In this document: in pieces, positions 1 to 11,039 of the stretch
Position numbering within the stretch: the stretch's first letter is position 1
Layout: each line of letters begins with the position of its first letter
NCBI GenBank assembly: GCA_930367205.1
Contig: OV884011.1
Span: 115,131,866-115,195,865, forward strand
Direction of reading: 5' to 3'
DNA: 64,000 nucleotides
Source of the DNA: Acanthosoma haemorrhoidale
Taxonomy: Eukaryota; Arthropoda; Insecta; Hemiptera; Acanthosomatidae
Notes under the pieces: model-generated
Seen by the model: the letters and a program-made list of their open reading frames with translations, nothing else
What the model was told of the DNA's origin: nothing
Database searches by the model: none
Program-made: the position numbers and the translations under genes

Positions 1-1157
1 TGAATTTTTTGTGTTTCCTGCAATCAATGAAGTTTTTATATATTCGGTCATTTAGGTTTTACTCCGTAACATACTCCAACATGGGATTCCCTTTCTATAA
101 GTTAGTTGTTTATTATAATAAGATAAATTATTTCGAAATTCAAAGCGTATTGTATTTAGTAATATTGCGACAAATTCGTTTAACCGTAAATAAAAAAAAC
201 TAATCGTAACTTTTTCATTAGATCACAAATTCGAAATTACAAATATTCTTGAAAAAATACATTGATCACTATTATCACTTTATCACCAGATCGAAAAACT
301 TGAAATAACAGCATAGATTTCTAGGGTTATTATTTGAGGCAAAATACTTGTGCACTAGAGCTTAAGGCACTTATTATGGTCAGTCTACAAGTATCATTTC
401 TGGAATTACTGGAAATGCTGAGTTTGTTTCTATAAATAGGTATAAAAATGCTGTTAAAAAAGTAATTTATAAGCCTTTGATTTCATCACTTATATTTTTA
501 AAATAGTGATATTTTTTCCAATTTCCAAATTAATTTATTTTCATTACCAAATTAATTTCTTGTTTACATTGAAAACAATTGATTTTATGTAACAAAAACT
601 GTCGATAAAACGCATTGTACGGATTTCATATATCTCTGAATTAATTTTATTAAATTTGATTATATCTAATTGAAAACTTATTATATTTAACAGGATTACC
701 CTGTGTTGCCCGAGGCGGTTTATTATATTTTTGTGCCTGTTTTTTATGTTATCTTAAAAATAAAAAGCGTTTGAGTATTCCTATAGGTCGCACCAATTGT
801 TCTAATGGTTACAATTGTGTCAAGATATTTTAATCCGAAGTTAAGATATTATTACTATTATATTAAGATGAAATATTATTAAAATTATTTCTAAAACTTT
901 TTTTTTTTTGGACTTAACAAAAACGATCTTAAAACATTTCTTATGATATATAAATATACGTTGTTTATACAAATGCTTCATACTGTATTCGTATATAATC
1001 TAATTGAAAAATTATAACCAATAAAAAAGTTGTTGAAATTGAAATTCATCGCGCGCAATGTAAAACTAATTATTTAGTAACGTACTAAAACAAAATATTG
1101 ATAATATTTTCGTTTAAAGATAAAATGAAGATAAATAATAAAATAAAATAAGTAAAG
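1..1157. repeat. 1.16-kb interspersed/tandem repeat, unit A
   Basis: The sequence from position 1 matches that from 1163 at an offset of 1,162 bp (shared TTCCTGCAATC, CATACTCCAACATGGG and a stretch ending near TTGATCACTATT), so units A and B lie in tandem. Later parts of the unit (about 400-700 and 1040-1130) match 11775-12060 and 12420-13225. No open frame is conserved between copies and no TIR or reverse transcriptase is visible. It may be a satellite-like repeat or a non-autonomous element of unknown class. Unit A also provides the empty site for the transposon at 12500. Confidence 0.75.
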
Positions 1158-1540
1158 CCGTTTGAATTTCTTATGCTTCCTGCAATCTATGACGTTTTGG
1201 TATATTTGGCCATTTATTTTATTTATTTAACTTCGTAACATACTCCAACATGGGGTTCCTTTTCTAAAAGTTAGTTACTTATTATAATAAGATAGATTAT
1301 TTCCCAAATTCAAAGCTTATTTGATCTAGCTATAACGACAAATTCGTTTAACCGTAAATAAAAAAAACTAATCGTAACTTTTTCATTAGATCAAAAATTC
1401 GAAATTACAAATATTCTTGAAAAAATACATTGATCACTATTTATAGCGTTTAGAAAACTATTTATATCTGCGATATTTATGTGTTGTCTACGGTGTATCA
1501 TATAATAATACACAGTAGACACATTAACGTTGAGTTTGTT
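1158..1540. repeat. 1.16-kb repeat, partial unit B in tandem with unit A
   Basis: It starts with CCGTTTGAATTTCTTATGC, the same start as the copies at 9527 and 11366, and follows unit A directly. It matches unit A to about 1437 and then matches unit C (11366 onward) further, through ATTTATAGCGTTTAGAAA to a GTTGTCTA block near 1490. Similarity fades after about 1540, so the unit is incomplete. Units A, B and C share different subsets of segments. Confidence 0.7.
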
Positions 1541-2995
1541 CGATGGGGTCACCTGTAAATAAAATTTTGTTCTCGCTGGTGAGATTTGTACTTTTGTTCT
1601 AACAAACTATGCTTGAGAACGTTCACTAAGCCATACTTTATTATCTGCACTATTTGTTTTCTATCTATATGTTTTTAAAGACATTCATTGTAAAAAAAAA
1701 AAAATTAATTATATTACCACAAGGGACAATTGATTAATAAAATACCATCAAAGAAAATAAAAACGTTTTATTTCTCCTTCAGCTGTCCTCCCGACTATTA
1801 ATTCCTTGAATAATTGCGATTAGTAAATCAATATTAATTGTAACTTAAATCGGCCAGAAAGTTTTGTTATAATGCCTTATACGTGCAGTATAAATTAAGT
1901 TTAGCATTGCCGAGATTTATCATCTTGTACTAAAGAAAGTGAAGCGACAAACATATGAGAACACACAGGATTATTGTAATGAATGACGTTTGATTTACAT
2001 TATCAAAATTGCATAACGTTGTTTCGATAGAACCGGAACTAGACGAACTACTCTGAGGATCGGGAAAAAGGTAAATACAAAATAAGAACTGTGAGTGTTA
2101 TATAAATCACATTCTGACGAAAACCACTTTTTGTAATACGCTCTACACGTTATACAAGTGAACTTTAAGGGAGAGTCAGACAGACTGTGAAAAGGTCGCA
2201 GTTCTGAACAAGACGCGTTTAGAGTCAAACGAAAATAAAAGCATTGTTTGTTCGATTATTCTGTTCCCTGAAAACTGGAGGGGTCCTAAAATAGTTTTAA
2301 GAGTATACTGTTGATATACAGAGTATTTAATGTTTACTTTCGTTTGGGTTGAATCTTGATAATTAATCAATAATTATATATTATTATTGTATTTGATAAT
2401 TATGTCTTTACCTCTTAACGTGGGTAGTATATTATTCTTTTTCAGTTCATTTTTTTTTTTATATCGTATTTTATTCTTAGCCATCCAGTGCAATAACACA
2501 TTTCTTCGATAATCTGTATGACCGTTTTTTAAGTTTGTCGGGAAAAAATATTTTCTATGGATAAAAACTGTTTTTCCTAATCAAAGTTTAGAAACTTCCT
2601 CACTTTGAAAATCCCGTGACACAATCTGAAATCTTCAGCTATTTTCTTTAATGACTTCCTTCGTACCTTTATTACCTGCACCTATTAGGCCCACACCATT
2701 AACAGAGGAATATTTAAGATATTAAGGATTATTTTATGGTGCTCTTATATGGTATGAATGAGAACATTGGATAAAATGACTTATTGCCCGATAAGGCAGG
2801 TTTAAATTTTATTGCAATAAATACTTATAAATATTGCTCCTAACAGTTTGCAGTGATTGAGGAATCGAAAAACATTTTTCTTTCGGTTTTTTGACGCACC
2901 ACCTATAGTTCCGGTGGATATAAAAAATGAGTAAAGATGGAAAATAACATATTGGCAAACAAGTTTTACTGTCACCATTAATTTTTCATTAAATG
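1541..2995. other. unassigned AT-rich stretch
   Basis: I see no gene, terminal repeat or RNA gene here. The two short minus-strand frames at 1995-2370 (77 and 64 residues) overlap each other, show no domain and look like chance open frames. Several short A and T runs are present. Confidence 0.5.
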
Positions 2996-3309
2996 TAATA
3001 CATATCCTTTTTTTTTTTTTTTCCTTCCTGAGGTGAACCTTAAACGGGGTTTCCTCACAAGCACGTGAAGCGAGCTCGTGGGGTTACGTAGCCTGTGGGG
3101 CGCGTTTTCCGATGCAATGGGATTGTTGCACCGGTCAGCGCACCTTGCGTTATTCTGTTTTTCTCGTTTATTATCAAACACACAATAAAATTAAAATACA
3201 AAAGAAAAAAGAAGAAACAAAAACACTCTTTTAACTTATCCTTATGCTAAAACCTAAATCTATATGTAGAAGGGGTGTGCATCCTCTTCCCCCTTAACAA
3301 CTAAACTTA

Positions 3310-3395
3310 CACAGGTGGTCTGAAAAGTTTCCGACCTCAACATGAAGATGATAATAAAATAAATAAAAGCTAGTGAAATAAAAGCTTTGTTACTT
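3310..3395. mobile_element. truncated mariner-type MITE inside LINE 3' UTR
   Basis: From a TA at 3308-3309 the sequence reads CACAGGTGGTCTGAAAAGTT and continues with an internal part that matches, in reverse complement, the complete element at 10238-10350. It stops at about 3395 before the second TIR. It lies in the 3' UTR of the R1-like copy, so it either inserted there and lost one end, or travelled with that LINE. Confidence 0.75.
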
Positions 3396-3462
3396 GATTG
3401 CTTTGTTACGTATACCTAACTACATACTTCTAAGTCCTATCTTATATTCTATATTTACATAT

Positions 3463-3942
3463 TTACAGAGACTCCGTGCCGTCCGGCGATACAACGTTGG
3501 CTTCGGGTGAGCTTTCCCGAAGGCACGGCTGCTCACCCCGCGCCACCCCCTTGGATATCGAGAAGTGGCCGGCGACTTGCAGCTCCCTCCACTCCCCGTC
3601 AAATCCCCGGAACGCCTCGTATCTCTTCTCTTCGTTGACCAGCGACGGCAGGTCGGACTCGTCCAGGCTATATTCTCCTATCGAGCGGAGCAGCCGTGCC
3701 CTCACCGGTTCCAATGCATTACAAGAGAGCACAACGTGCTCCGCGGTGTCGCCCTCTTCGCAATAAGGGCAGGACTTGCTATCTGCCCTCATGTACTCAT
3801 ATAGCCTGGCACGAAATCCGCCATGTCCTGTAAGTATCTGCGACACCCGATAATTCGGGGGGACTTGCCCTCAGCCTGTCCTGGACTGAGGGGAAGTACT
3901 TCTTGAGGGTGCTCCCCTTTGTCGTATCGGTCCACCTGGCGA
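3463..3942 (-). pseudogene. R1-clade LINE ORF2 C-terminus (CCHC region), frameshifted
   Basis: The minus strand encodes the end of a non-LTR retrotransposon polyprotein beyond the reverse transcriptase. Reading from 3942, one frame gives TLKKYFPSVQDRLRA. A run of six C at about 3858-3863 (minus-strand sense) then shifts the frame by one, and the next frame carries QILTGHGGFRARL and a zinc-binding CPYCEEGDTAEHVVLSC pattern (C-x2-C-x8-H-x4-C). A gag-like zinc knuckle in this place is typical of the R1 clade. The region ends at a stop at 3463. The 5' part, with endonuclease and RT, is missing because of truncation. The homopolymer is the visible inactivating lesion. Related scraps occur at 38880-39250 and 41455-41600. 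I am confident of the family, less of the exact lineage (R1, Waldo or similar). Confidence 0.8.
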
Positions 3943-3958
3943 TCTTATATAATACATA

Positions 3959-6189
3959 ACCATTAAATTACCATTAAAACAGAATGGCAAGGTCTTATTT
4001 TACAGGTAGGGCGATCATCTATCGCATGTCTACCTAATTATGTTCCAAGATATGACCGTACGCATTTTTAAATCGTTCTAAAATTTTCTTATATTTGGCA
4101 ACACTCCTGGAAAAGTTATATTTTTTGGGCCAGGGAATATTAACGAAATGTATGCTAAAATAAAAAATTGAATAAAGAGTACTCGTATGTTTTGTAATAG
4201 GGAATTGATACTACCAACACAGCCTACGAATGCTGTCCAGTGGTCTATCAATCATTGTTAGCAACTGTTAGAACTAAAAACAAATACCAAATAATGTACA
4301 TAAACTTGTTTTTATTTAAAAAAAAAAACCTTTCACTATTGTTAAAAAGGAAAATTAACAGAAATGTTTAAATCAGCAAAATATAAAATGTATGACAGTT
4401 TAAAATATAAATTAATTTTTCAACTTCCTGAATTAGTTCATATTAATTTTTTTTAAATATCATATAACGCCTCTACCTCAGAGATGGAACCTGACTATAT
4501 TTTAGATATAAGCAACTCAACTTCCCACTATTATTGGATATCTTATTTCAACAATTCAGATAAATATTAATATAATAAATATACATCGATTGATATATAT
4601 TAAATAATAGACATATAGATCTGTAGATATGGTATCTACAGACACCAGATACATATAAATATTCAGATATACTTCAGTGTAAACATAGTAATAACGTTTA
4701 CTAACGATGCACGAGCGTAAAAGTGTGTACTGAAGTTTATTGAGTATCTGTTTGTCTAGTTTAATCAACATGGCAGTATTGTCAAAGGTTTGAACTTTAT
4801 TAAGTGATTATATCTGTTCAGTAGTTTTTAGTAGTCACTGTTTATCAGAATAGGATGGGGATAACATCTGTAACAGTTAATCTCGGATTTATAATTATTA
4901 TTATTTATTGTTTAGTATTTTTTTAAAAAATATAGTGACTACTGAAAAAAATATCCCAGTGTTTATTAACTGAGCCCCAGTTCGCTCATATTTAAGCTTT
5001 TTGAAATCATTTCTCGGAAATAATTAAAACAAGAACCCTGTAACGCTATGATGATAAAAATTGCGTATTTAATGCAGCCAATTTAAATATACCTGTTTTT
5101 ATGTTTCAGTCATTTTTCAAAGAGGATTTTCAGTTACCAAGATGGTTCAACAAAACGAATGAAATAATTTTTATGGAATATATCGATTAGTTCAACATAA
5201 ATAAATAATAAACAAACTTGAGTGTTATTGTTTCTTTGATTTTACGTTATTTTTCTGCTTTGTTTGAATTTCAAACGATACAATTTAGTTCAGCCAAAAA
5301 TAAATCATTGAATAATGAAAAAAATAGCTAGGCTGATGATCCTGAGATTCAAACTAGTAGAAAGAGAATGCACGTATGCAACAATTGAACTCATCAAGAA
5401 TTCTAGGTTAGTGCCACAAATTCTAATGTCAAGGACTAACAAACAGGAAAGAAGTATAGGCTTGTGGTTTTGGAGCCAATAATCAAAGCAGGCTAATAAA
5501 TCAGGTCATCTAACACCAAACGTAATGGAAGGTGAAGTTCGAGAAGGCACTGAACTGTTTAATGTTCTTAAGTGAATGTTTCTATAATACTACAGAAATG
5601 CTTTCATAATAATTTTGTATTCGCAAGCCTGTGTGGCTGAAGTTAATCCTAAGTACATTTACTCCCATAATAATAATGGGGAAAAAAACGTTTTTTTTTA
5701 GAGCATGCCAATCCCTGCGGCCACTTATTTTATATTTCTAAAGAATTATTCTATTCTATATTCAATATAATAAACCATACTTAAAGGATATCCTAGGTAA
5801 TACAGATTCTATATGCCTGTCTCTACCAGAAATTCCCCTAGTGTTAAAGATTTTTATTAATATGAAGAATTATAATATAAGCAGAAAGTATAGGGTACAC
5901 AAAATATAATTGGGGCGTCGTAACGTTGCTGAAACAATATCTTTATTAAAGAACTATCGTTTAGACGCCAGAAGCTGTTACGTAAATTTTACCGCACCTG
6001 ACTACCATCTCTAGCGTACATAGTTCCCCATCATAAGACTCGTCGAATAATTTGTATGAATTTGTGACTTAACTACCAAGTCTATTTTTGTAGCTTGGAG
6101 TCCTGAACGGATATCGTACACTCTAGTGTTCCTACTTATCTCATCAAAGTCATAGAACAGTCAGGATGGCGAAGTTGTTAGAATAATCT
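3959..6189. other. unassigned AT-rich stretch
   Basis: No coding sequence is recognisable. The 71-residue minus frame at 4556-4771 is nearly all Ile, Tyr and Leu from AT-rich sequence and is rejected as a gene. There are poly(A)/poly(T) tracts but no TIRs, LTR ends or tRNA-like folds that I can see. Confidence 0.5.
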
Positions 6190-6925
6190 GAAAATATTAG
6201 CGTGGCTGAACGATGGCAAAGTGTTGCACGTTTATTCACGGTCAGGTGTGTTTTTGGCAGTTGATCTACCCTTATGTCATGGAACACTTGTGGGACAGGT
6301 TGAGCGAAAACTGTCAAATCATCGTTATGGCAGTGATCAGTTCCCAATTGCACTCTCTCTGCAAGACACGGTTAATACAAAGGAAAAGGAAGTGCTCAGG
6401 TGGGAAATCAAAGAGGCGGATAGGGAACAATTATCCTAGGGAATTAAAAATACTGGAATAGCCGCTGAAGAAGTACTATCAGTAGAATAATAAAGGCGGT
6501 ACCTTGATAAATTTTAGGAGCCACTAGGAACACACTCCCACAAAACTAGTACGACATTGAAAAGACCTAAAGTATCAATGCCAATGAACGGCACTCACTT
6601 GACTGACAATACAGCCAAATTTCTCCAACACTTCCAGAATGGAATCATGCTAAAAGTGGTCCGACATACCTCTTTCGAGAGGTTGAAGAACGCTGACCTG
6701 CACCCGTTGCTTGGTGTGCCGTCGGTGGGTGAGTTCATCCGCCGGAGACACATTAAGTTTACTTGACTCGTTGCAGCACCTGACAAACCCAGTTTTTAAC
6801 ACTATGACCCCACCACCCCTCCCGCATCGATGGCAACAGACTGTCGGGGAAAAATTAGGATAAGAATTAGTATGTAAGTTAGTTTTAAGGTTGATCAAAA
6901 AGGTGAGCCCCATCACCTTTACTAG
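6190..6925 (+). pseudogene. internally deleted jockey-like LINE (endonuclease end joined to RT end)
   Basis: At about 6245-6350 the plus strand encodes VDLPLCHGTL followed by YGSDQFPIAL, which matches the end of an apurinic-type endonuclease (family pattern 'DLTL...SDHFPI', here with Q in place of the catalytic-region H). The RT core is then absent. At 6611-6863 the sequence resumes with the post-RT C-terminal region: TAKFLQHFQNG, KVVRHTSFERLKN, PSVGEFIRRRHIKF, then a frameshift near 6760 into DSLQHLTNPVFNTMT and a stop at 6861. The same C-terminal blocks occur at 48290-48546 and 13784-14110. The 3' UTR hairpin follows at 6901. About 1.5 kb expected between the blocks is missing, so this is an old deletion derivative. 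I see no TSD. Confidence 0.75.
6901..6918 (+). other. LINE 3'-UTR hairpin AGGTGA-N6-TCACCT
   Basis: A perfect 6-bp stem with a six-base loop (GCCCCA) lies about 38 bp after the stop codon of the LINE remnant. The same stem with a different loop occurs at 48629-48646 and 48703-48720 in related copies. It may be an RNA structure used for template recognition; that function is inferred. Confidence 0.6.
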
Positions 6926-7393
6926 TCAGTTTAGTCTAGTCACGTATAATGTATATCATTATGCTTGTTTATTCGATTATATAATTTCTATAAAATAACA
7001 AAACCTTGCATATAATGTAGTGATGCTACAGGAAATACAAAATAATTTGTGAATAGATTCACCTGAGGATCTATAATTATATATAATTATCTGTAAATTT
7101 AAAGGGGCTATGAAGGAAAAAAAAAATGGCAAAAAGCTTGTAAGAAAAAAAGCAGCTGCACTAAAACAATATATAAATAAATATGAAATACAGATGATGC
7201 GTTTGTTTTTAAAAATAAAACTAAGCCAGTAAAAACTAATGATTTTGCTCTACAAAACTATATGGAACAGAAAAATGTATCATGGATAGAATAAGTTAGC
7301 TCAATAAGCCACTATTACGGTTAAAGAATTGATCTCTCAGTACGTGTAATGTAAACAAGTGCCTAGAATTGATAAACCTATAATGGAGCCACT
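6926..7393. other. unassigned AT-rich stretch
   Basis: Nothing recognisable: AT-rich with A runs, no open frame worth naming. Confidence 0.45.
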
Positions 7394-7566
7394 TGGCTGG
7401 TACTTTTCGGCCGTCTAGAATGAGTATGTTAGATCAAGACTGTGTTTATGGTACGTTTTTGTTTGTAGACCGTTAAGGAAACGGTCTTTCCGTGTCTGTA
7501 AAAAAAATATTTCTTCGCCATTTACGAAAACAATATACCCCATTTTTTATACAGATACATACAATG
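7394..7566 (+). repeat. diverged coding-like duplicate, copy 1
   Basis: This pairs with 8297-8463 as a direct repeat of about 170 bp, spaced 903 bp. In the frame starting at the ATG at 7420 the product aligns with copy 2 through MSMLDQDCV, LFVDR and LSVK, with mostly conservative changes, but copy 1 has a stop (TAA) just after LFVDR. It could be a decayed copy of a small gene, exon or transposon. I do not recognise the protein. Confidence 0.5.
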
Positions 7567-8296
7567 TTAGGCCTATCTGATACATGACTCTCCTACAGTT
7601 TTTTTGCTGATGGGATTCATGGTCGGAATTCAAAGTCTCTTCAATTAAATTGAGTATCTACTTGAATAATAATAACGAACCCCATCTAGAAGGTACAAAA
7701 TAATTGCACTCATCCCGTTAGACAGCAGCGCTCGGAAGGTTTCGCCTGATCAAGAGAAATCATACCTCTGATTTAATTTTTAATATAGGTAGTGCCAAAT
7801 GAAAATGACTTTTCTCCCCACCTTGAGATTTTAGCGAAGAATATGAACACATCAGCATTATAAGGAATCATAACAACTATTATACAACATATGCGCTCTA
7901 CAAACACTACAGGTTTAATTCATTTTGAATACAGGTTTTTATGTATATATTAAAAAAACGGTTCTTACACACAACTTATGTTATTAAGAAACTATTAGTG
8001 TGTCACATCTGATCTCTCTGACCCTCTACCATCCTTTCACTTTCCGAGTATCGAAATAACATTCCTCGAGCTGTTTTAAATCGTTTGTGTCGCTGACGTA
8101 TTATCCCTTTTACACTGGGTTAAAATCTTAGCCCAAAACTTTCCAATTTTGGGCGGTCATTGCGACAAAAGTTATATCACCCGTTTTCTCCTTATCTATC
8201 CATTATGCTAAAGACAATCCAGAGATTTTGAATTAAGTAAATGTTTATCTTTAAATTGCAAATTGCATCCTCACATTCATACCGGTCAGTGGCAAT
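7567..8296. other. unassigned stretch between two direct repeats
   Basis: No gene or mobile-element end is visible. The GC content is slightly higher than around it at 7690-7760 and 7990-8060, but no frame is open there. Confidence 0.4.
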
Positions 8297-8463
8297 GAGT
8301 TGGTACATTCTAGCCGTCTAGAATGACAATATTAGATGAAGACTGTGTTTTTCGTGTGGTTTTGTTTGTAGACCGTAAAGAAAACACTCATTACCTGTCT
8401 GTAAAAAGACTAGTTCTTCGCCTTGTAGGAAAACCATATCCCATTTTTTATACAGACACGATG
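8297..8463 (+). repeat. diverged coding-like duplicate, copy 2 (open frame)
   Basis: In copy 2 the frame from the ATG at 8323 is open for 81 codons, to 8568. The part shared with copy 1 runs MTILDEDCVF, then LFVDRKEN, LSVKRLVLRLVGK and PIFYTDT. Matches between copies fall mostly on the protein frame (I/M, E/Q, F/Y exchanges), which suggests the ancestor was coding. The rest of the open frame runs into the LINE insertion at 8522, so its natural end is lost. I do not recognise the family, and chance conservation cannot be excluded. Confidence 0.45.
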
Positions 8464-8509
8464 TTCATAAATTTTTTTATGAACGGTTGTAATTGGTTTA
8501 CCAGCCTCC

Positions 8510-8763
8510 TTAATATTGATACTTCCTTTATTGTGCAATATTTACAATCTGCCTTTATAAGGCAATAAGTAATTAAGATATATGCTCTCATTCATACAAT
8601 ATTTACAGTTCATCATTCACTCGCTCATTCATACAATATTTACAGACAGCCCAGAGACCCCCCAAATCCACCGCAAAGAGAAAGCGGAGTCTTGGGAAGT
8701 CCCCCACGCTCCTCCGTCAGCCGCGTCACCGGATACTAGCCAGTGGATGCCTTAATATTGATA
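8510..8763 (-). mobile_element. 230-bp 5'-truncated LINE 3' end with 12-bp TSD
   Basis: The 12-mer TTAATATTGATA occurs at 8510-8521 and 8752-8763. The 230 bp between (8522-8751) match the 3' UTR of the full-length LINE (25480-25670), including CAGCCCAGAGACC and GAAAGCGGAGTCTTGGGAAG, and lie on the minus strand. Compared with the full element this copy carries an extra ~36-bp segment holding a second CATTCATACAATATTTACAG, also seen in the copy at 54044-54861, so these two form a subfamily. No coding sequence remains. Confidence 0.9.
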
Positions 8764-9178
8764 AATATTTAACCTTAACAGCTTATAAGCTTATAATAAA
8801 TGAGATTCTTAACTCCTTTCCATCAGTCTATCCATTGTATGTCTCAACTAAAATTCCTAATTGTGTGTAAGGAGTTCATTTCAACCAACTTTTCTCTTTA
8901 GTCGGTGTGTTAAATGCATATATACTTTCATAAGCAGGATCGATGTGTTCATGATACAACTTTGTTTCCAATAAAAACCAATATTTCCTTGTCAAAATTT
9001 TAAAACGGAAGTGAAATTAAGTATGGTTTGATTCGTAATAATAACAGAAATGAAAAAAAGTTGGATTAGAATAAAATCACTGTACTTTTAAAAAAAAGTA
9101 AAAATTATTGATAGATCTTTGTATTCTAGTCTTAGAGTAATGGTTAGCAATGGTGACAGGGCCTAATTCATAGTTTCT
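8764..9178. other. unassigned AT-rich stretch
   Basis: Nothing recognisable in this 415-bp stretch. Confidence 0.4.
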
Positions 9179-9245
9179 TTGCCTAATAATATTGAATTAC
9201 AATTTTTTTTTTTTTTTTGTTTGTTTGTTTGTTTGTTATATTTAG

Positions 9246-9341
9246 GGTCGACCACAAGAGTCATTGATATTCGCGAAGTTAAATTTTATGCTAACAAATA
9301 CTGGAACTCGGCTGGAATAGTTGAATGGGTCACAAATCCGG
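9246..9341 (+). other. possible host exon (96 bp, phase 1-1)
   Basis: A long pyrimidine tract (T15 followed by GTTT repeats, 9203-9238) leads to ATATTTAG and then a 96-bp block that is less AT-rich than its surroundings, followed at 9342 by GTATAAAT, a fair 5' splice site. Only one of the three frames is open across the block; it encodes 31 whole codons including TRVIDIREVKFYANKYW and AGIVEWVTNP. With these borders the exon starts with two bases and ends with one base of split codons, so both flanking introns would be phase 1. I do not recognise the protein family, and no neighbouring exon is found. The GTTT tract could simply be a microsatellite. Confidence 0.35.
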
Positions 9342-9357
9342 GTATAAATATATTTCT

Positions 9358-9690
9358 AATTTACCGAATAAATATGATACACTATCTTTTATATTATTAT
9401 AAACGCGATAGTCAATCATTATATTATAGTCGTTATGATATAATACGATCGTTACGACATTTTGTATTGGAAAAATATCATTCCTGAATACTTTGTTGAT
9501 TGGTTTAATTGTTTGATATTTTCTCATGAGCCGTTTGAATTTCTTATGCTTCCTGCAGTATACGAAGTGTTTGTATATTTGGCCTTTTTGGTTAAAGTCT
9601 GTAACTTTCTAAAAGTTGGTTGTTTATTATAATGAGGGACATTATTTTCCATAATTCAAGGCGTACTTCATTTAGTAACATTATCAATCA
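9358..9690. repeat. 1.16-kb repeat family, partial copy D with upstream flank
   Basis: The part from 9527 (CCGTTTGAATTTCTTATGC) matches units A-C for about 160 bp. The 170 bp before it (ATGATACACTATC, GCGATAGTCA, AAAAATATCATT) match 11240-11365, which precedes unit C. The two loci therefore share a longer block than the tandem units at the window start. Confidence 0.65.
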
Positions 9691-10237
9691 GGTTATCACG
9701 ACTTGTACTAATTTTAATCCTGAGGCATCACTTTTGGGAGAAGATAACGATGTTTTTACCCAGAATTTTGATTAGTTTTTCAAACTTCAAAGTGAAAGGG
9801 CGATATCTCTTTTGTTTCCATCATAGTCGGTATAATGAGATGCGATACACACGCTGGTATACGTCCTCATTACAAAGGTTAATTGGAAAGTGTACGAACT
9901 GGACGCATCCCTGCAGGGTTCTACAATCGCTAACAAGGATGAATGGGGTTCAAGGCTTTTTTTTCGGGATTTCGTTTCTAAGAAAATACCGGGGTTAATT
10001 TATATTCCGAAAATGCCGCTAACAAGCGGGTAACAGCCCCGCATAGAATGCTGGACCGGGAAGACCTCATCCTGCCTACGGAATAATCGAAGAAGAGTCG
10101 AACTCGGAATTGTGGATTTTTCACCACAGAATTTATCGATCAGTATCCTGGAAAAACTCTTCGAAAGCTAAATTGATGGATAGCCTTACAGCTATCCATT
10201 AAAGAAATTTAGCTACGTCATTTCGTCCATGTTATGT
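9691..10237. other. unassigned stretch
   Basis: The GC content is a little higher at 9890-10160. The 82-residue frame at 9750-9998 shows no domain that I recognise, and no splice sites or TIRs stand out. I cannot say what this is. Confidence 0.35.
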
Positions 10238-10350
10238 ACGAGGGTGGTCTGAAAAGTTTCCGACCTAACAAAGCTTTTATTTCACTAGCTTTTATTTATT
10301 TTATTATCATTTTCATGTTGAGGTCGGAAACTTTTCAGGCCACCTGTGTG
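10238..10350. mobile_element. mariner-type MITE with ~25-bp TIRs
   Basis: The left end reads AGGGTGGTCTGAAAAGTTTC (10241-10260) and continues to CGACCT. The right end at 10321-10345 is its inverted copy apart from one or two changes. The 55 bp between match 3331-3395 in reverse complement. A 'GGTCTGAAAAGTTTC' terminus is typical of some mariner groups. The element has no coding capacity and is a short non-autonomous copy. Confidence 0.85.
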
Positions 10351-11039
10351 TTATGCTATATTCATTTGGGTGTCTTCTCAATGCCGATGAAATAACTAAT
10401 AGTTAACTGTGACGGAGTGGTGTACTAATATTTTTTATGAGACATAAAACAGTGAATGCAAATTAATTGACTTCTTATAATTGAGGCTGAATGGCAAACA
10501 ATGGTTTAATCAGTGTTCGGCAATTGGATTGTTTGATAGTTTATGATTTTCACATACCAGTTTGTACTTTAAACTTACCCTTATTTCATGAAATACGGTA
10601 CCTTCAGAGGATTTGGTTGTCCCGAGGTTGCTGTAGGTCGTTGGGTGTCTCTTAACTTTGTCAATAACGATTTTTAAGTTGAGAACATACGGAATTGTTG
10701 AACTGACATTCTCAAGTGGTGAGCTCGACGTTCTGGTTTGAGTAAACCTTTATAAGCTATAACTAGAGGGTTTGAACCATCCCTTTAATACATGTCAGAG
10801 TACAATTGAAATGAGCATTTAAAAGTGGGATCTACATTTTTGAAATTTTTAATGTAACAACAAAAAATTGATAGCTCAGTCTCACCAATAGCTATCATAT
10901 AGGATAAATTCATTTAATTCTATGTACAATGGAAATCCTTTTCCATGGATTTTGGTTTTTTTCATGTCATTAAAATTATGTATTTTTTAACAAAATAAAA
11001 TATGGTCAGAATGAAATAGAAGCTAAGTATTTTTTTTTT
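10351..11039. other. unassigned stretch
   Basis: No gene or element end is recognisable in this AT-rich interval. Confidence 0.4.

Larger units (their letters stand above)
2996..3958 (-). mobile_element. 5'-truncated R1-clade LINE with 9-bp TSD
   Basis: The nonamer TAATACATA occurs at 2996-3004 and again at 3950-3958, bounding a 945-bp insertion. On the minus strand the insertion ends in an A-rich tail (the T run at about 3008-3022) next to the left TSD, as expected of target-primed reverse transcription. It holds only the last part of ORF2 (about 3463-3942) and a 3' UTR. A TSD this clean suggests a fairly recent insertion, although the ORF is already frameshifted. The 3' UTR contains a MITE fragment at 3310-3395. 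Confidence 0.85.

Noticed and set aside
2978..3181. 67-codon minus frame with a Lys run
   Set aside because: It covers the 3' UTR and poly(A) tail of the R1-like LINE.
9179..9487. 102-codon plus frame taken as a whole gene
   Set aside because: Its first part is poly(T) and GTTT repeats translated as Phe/Leu/Val and its last part is AT-driven; only the middle 96 bp look coding.
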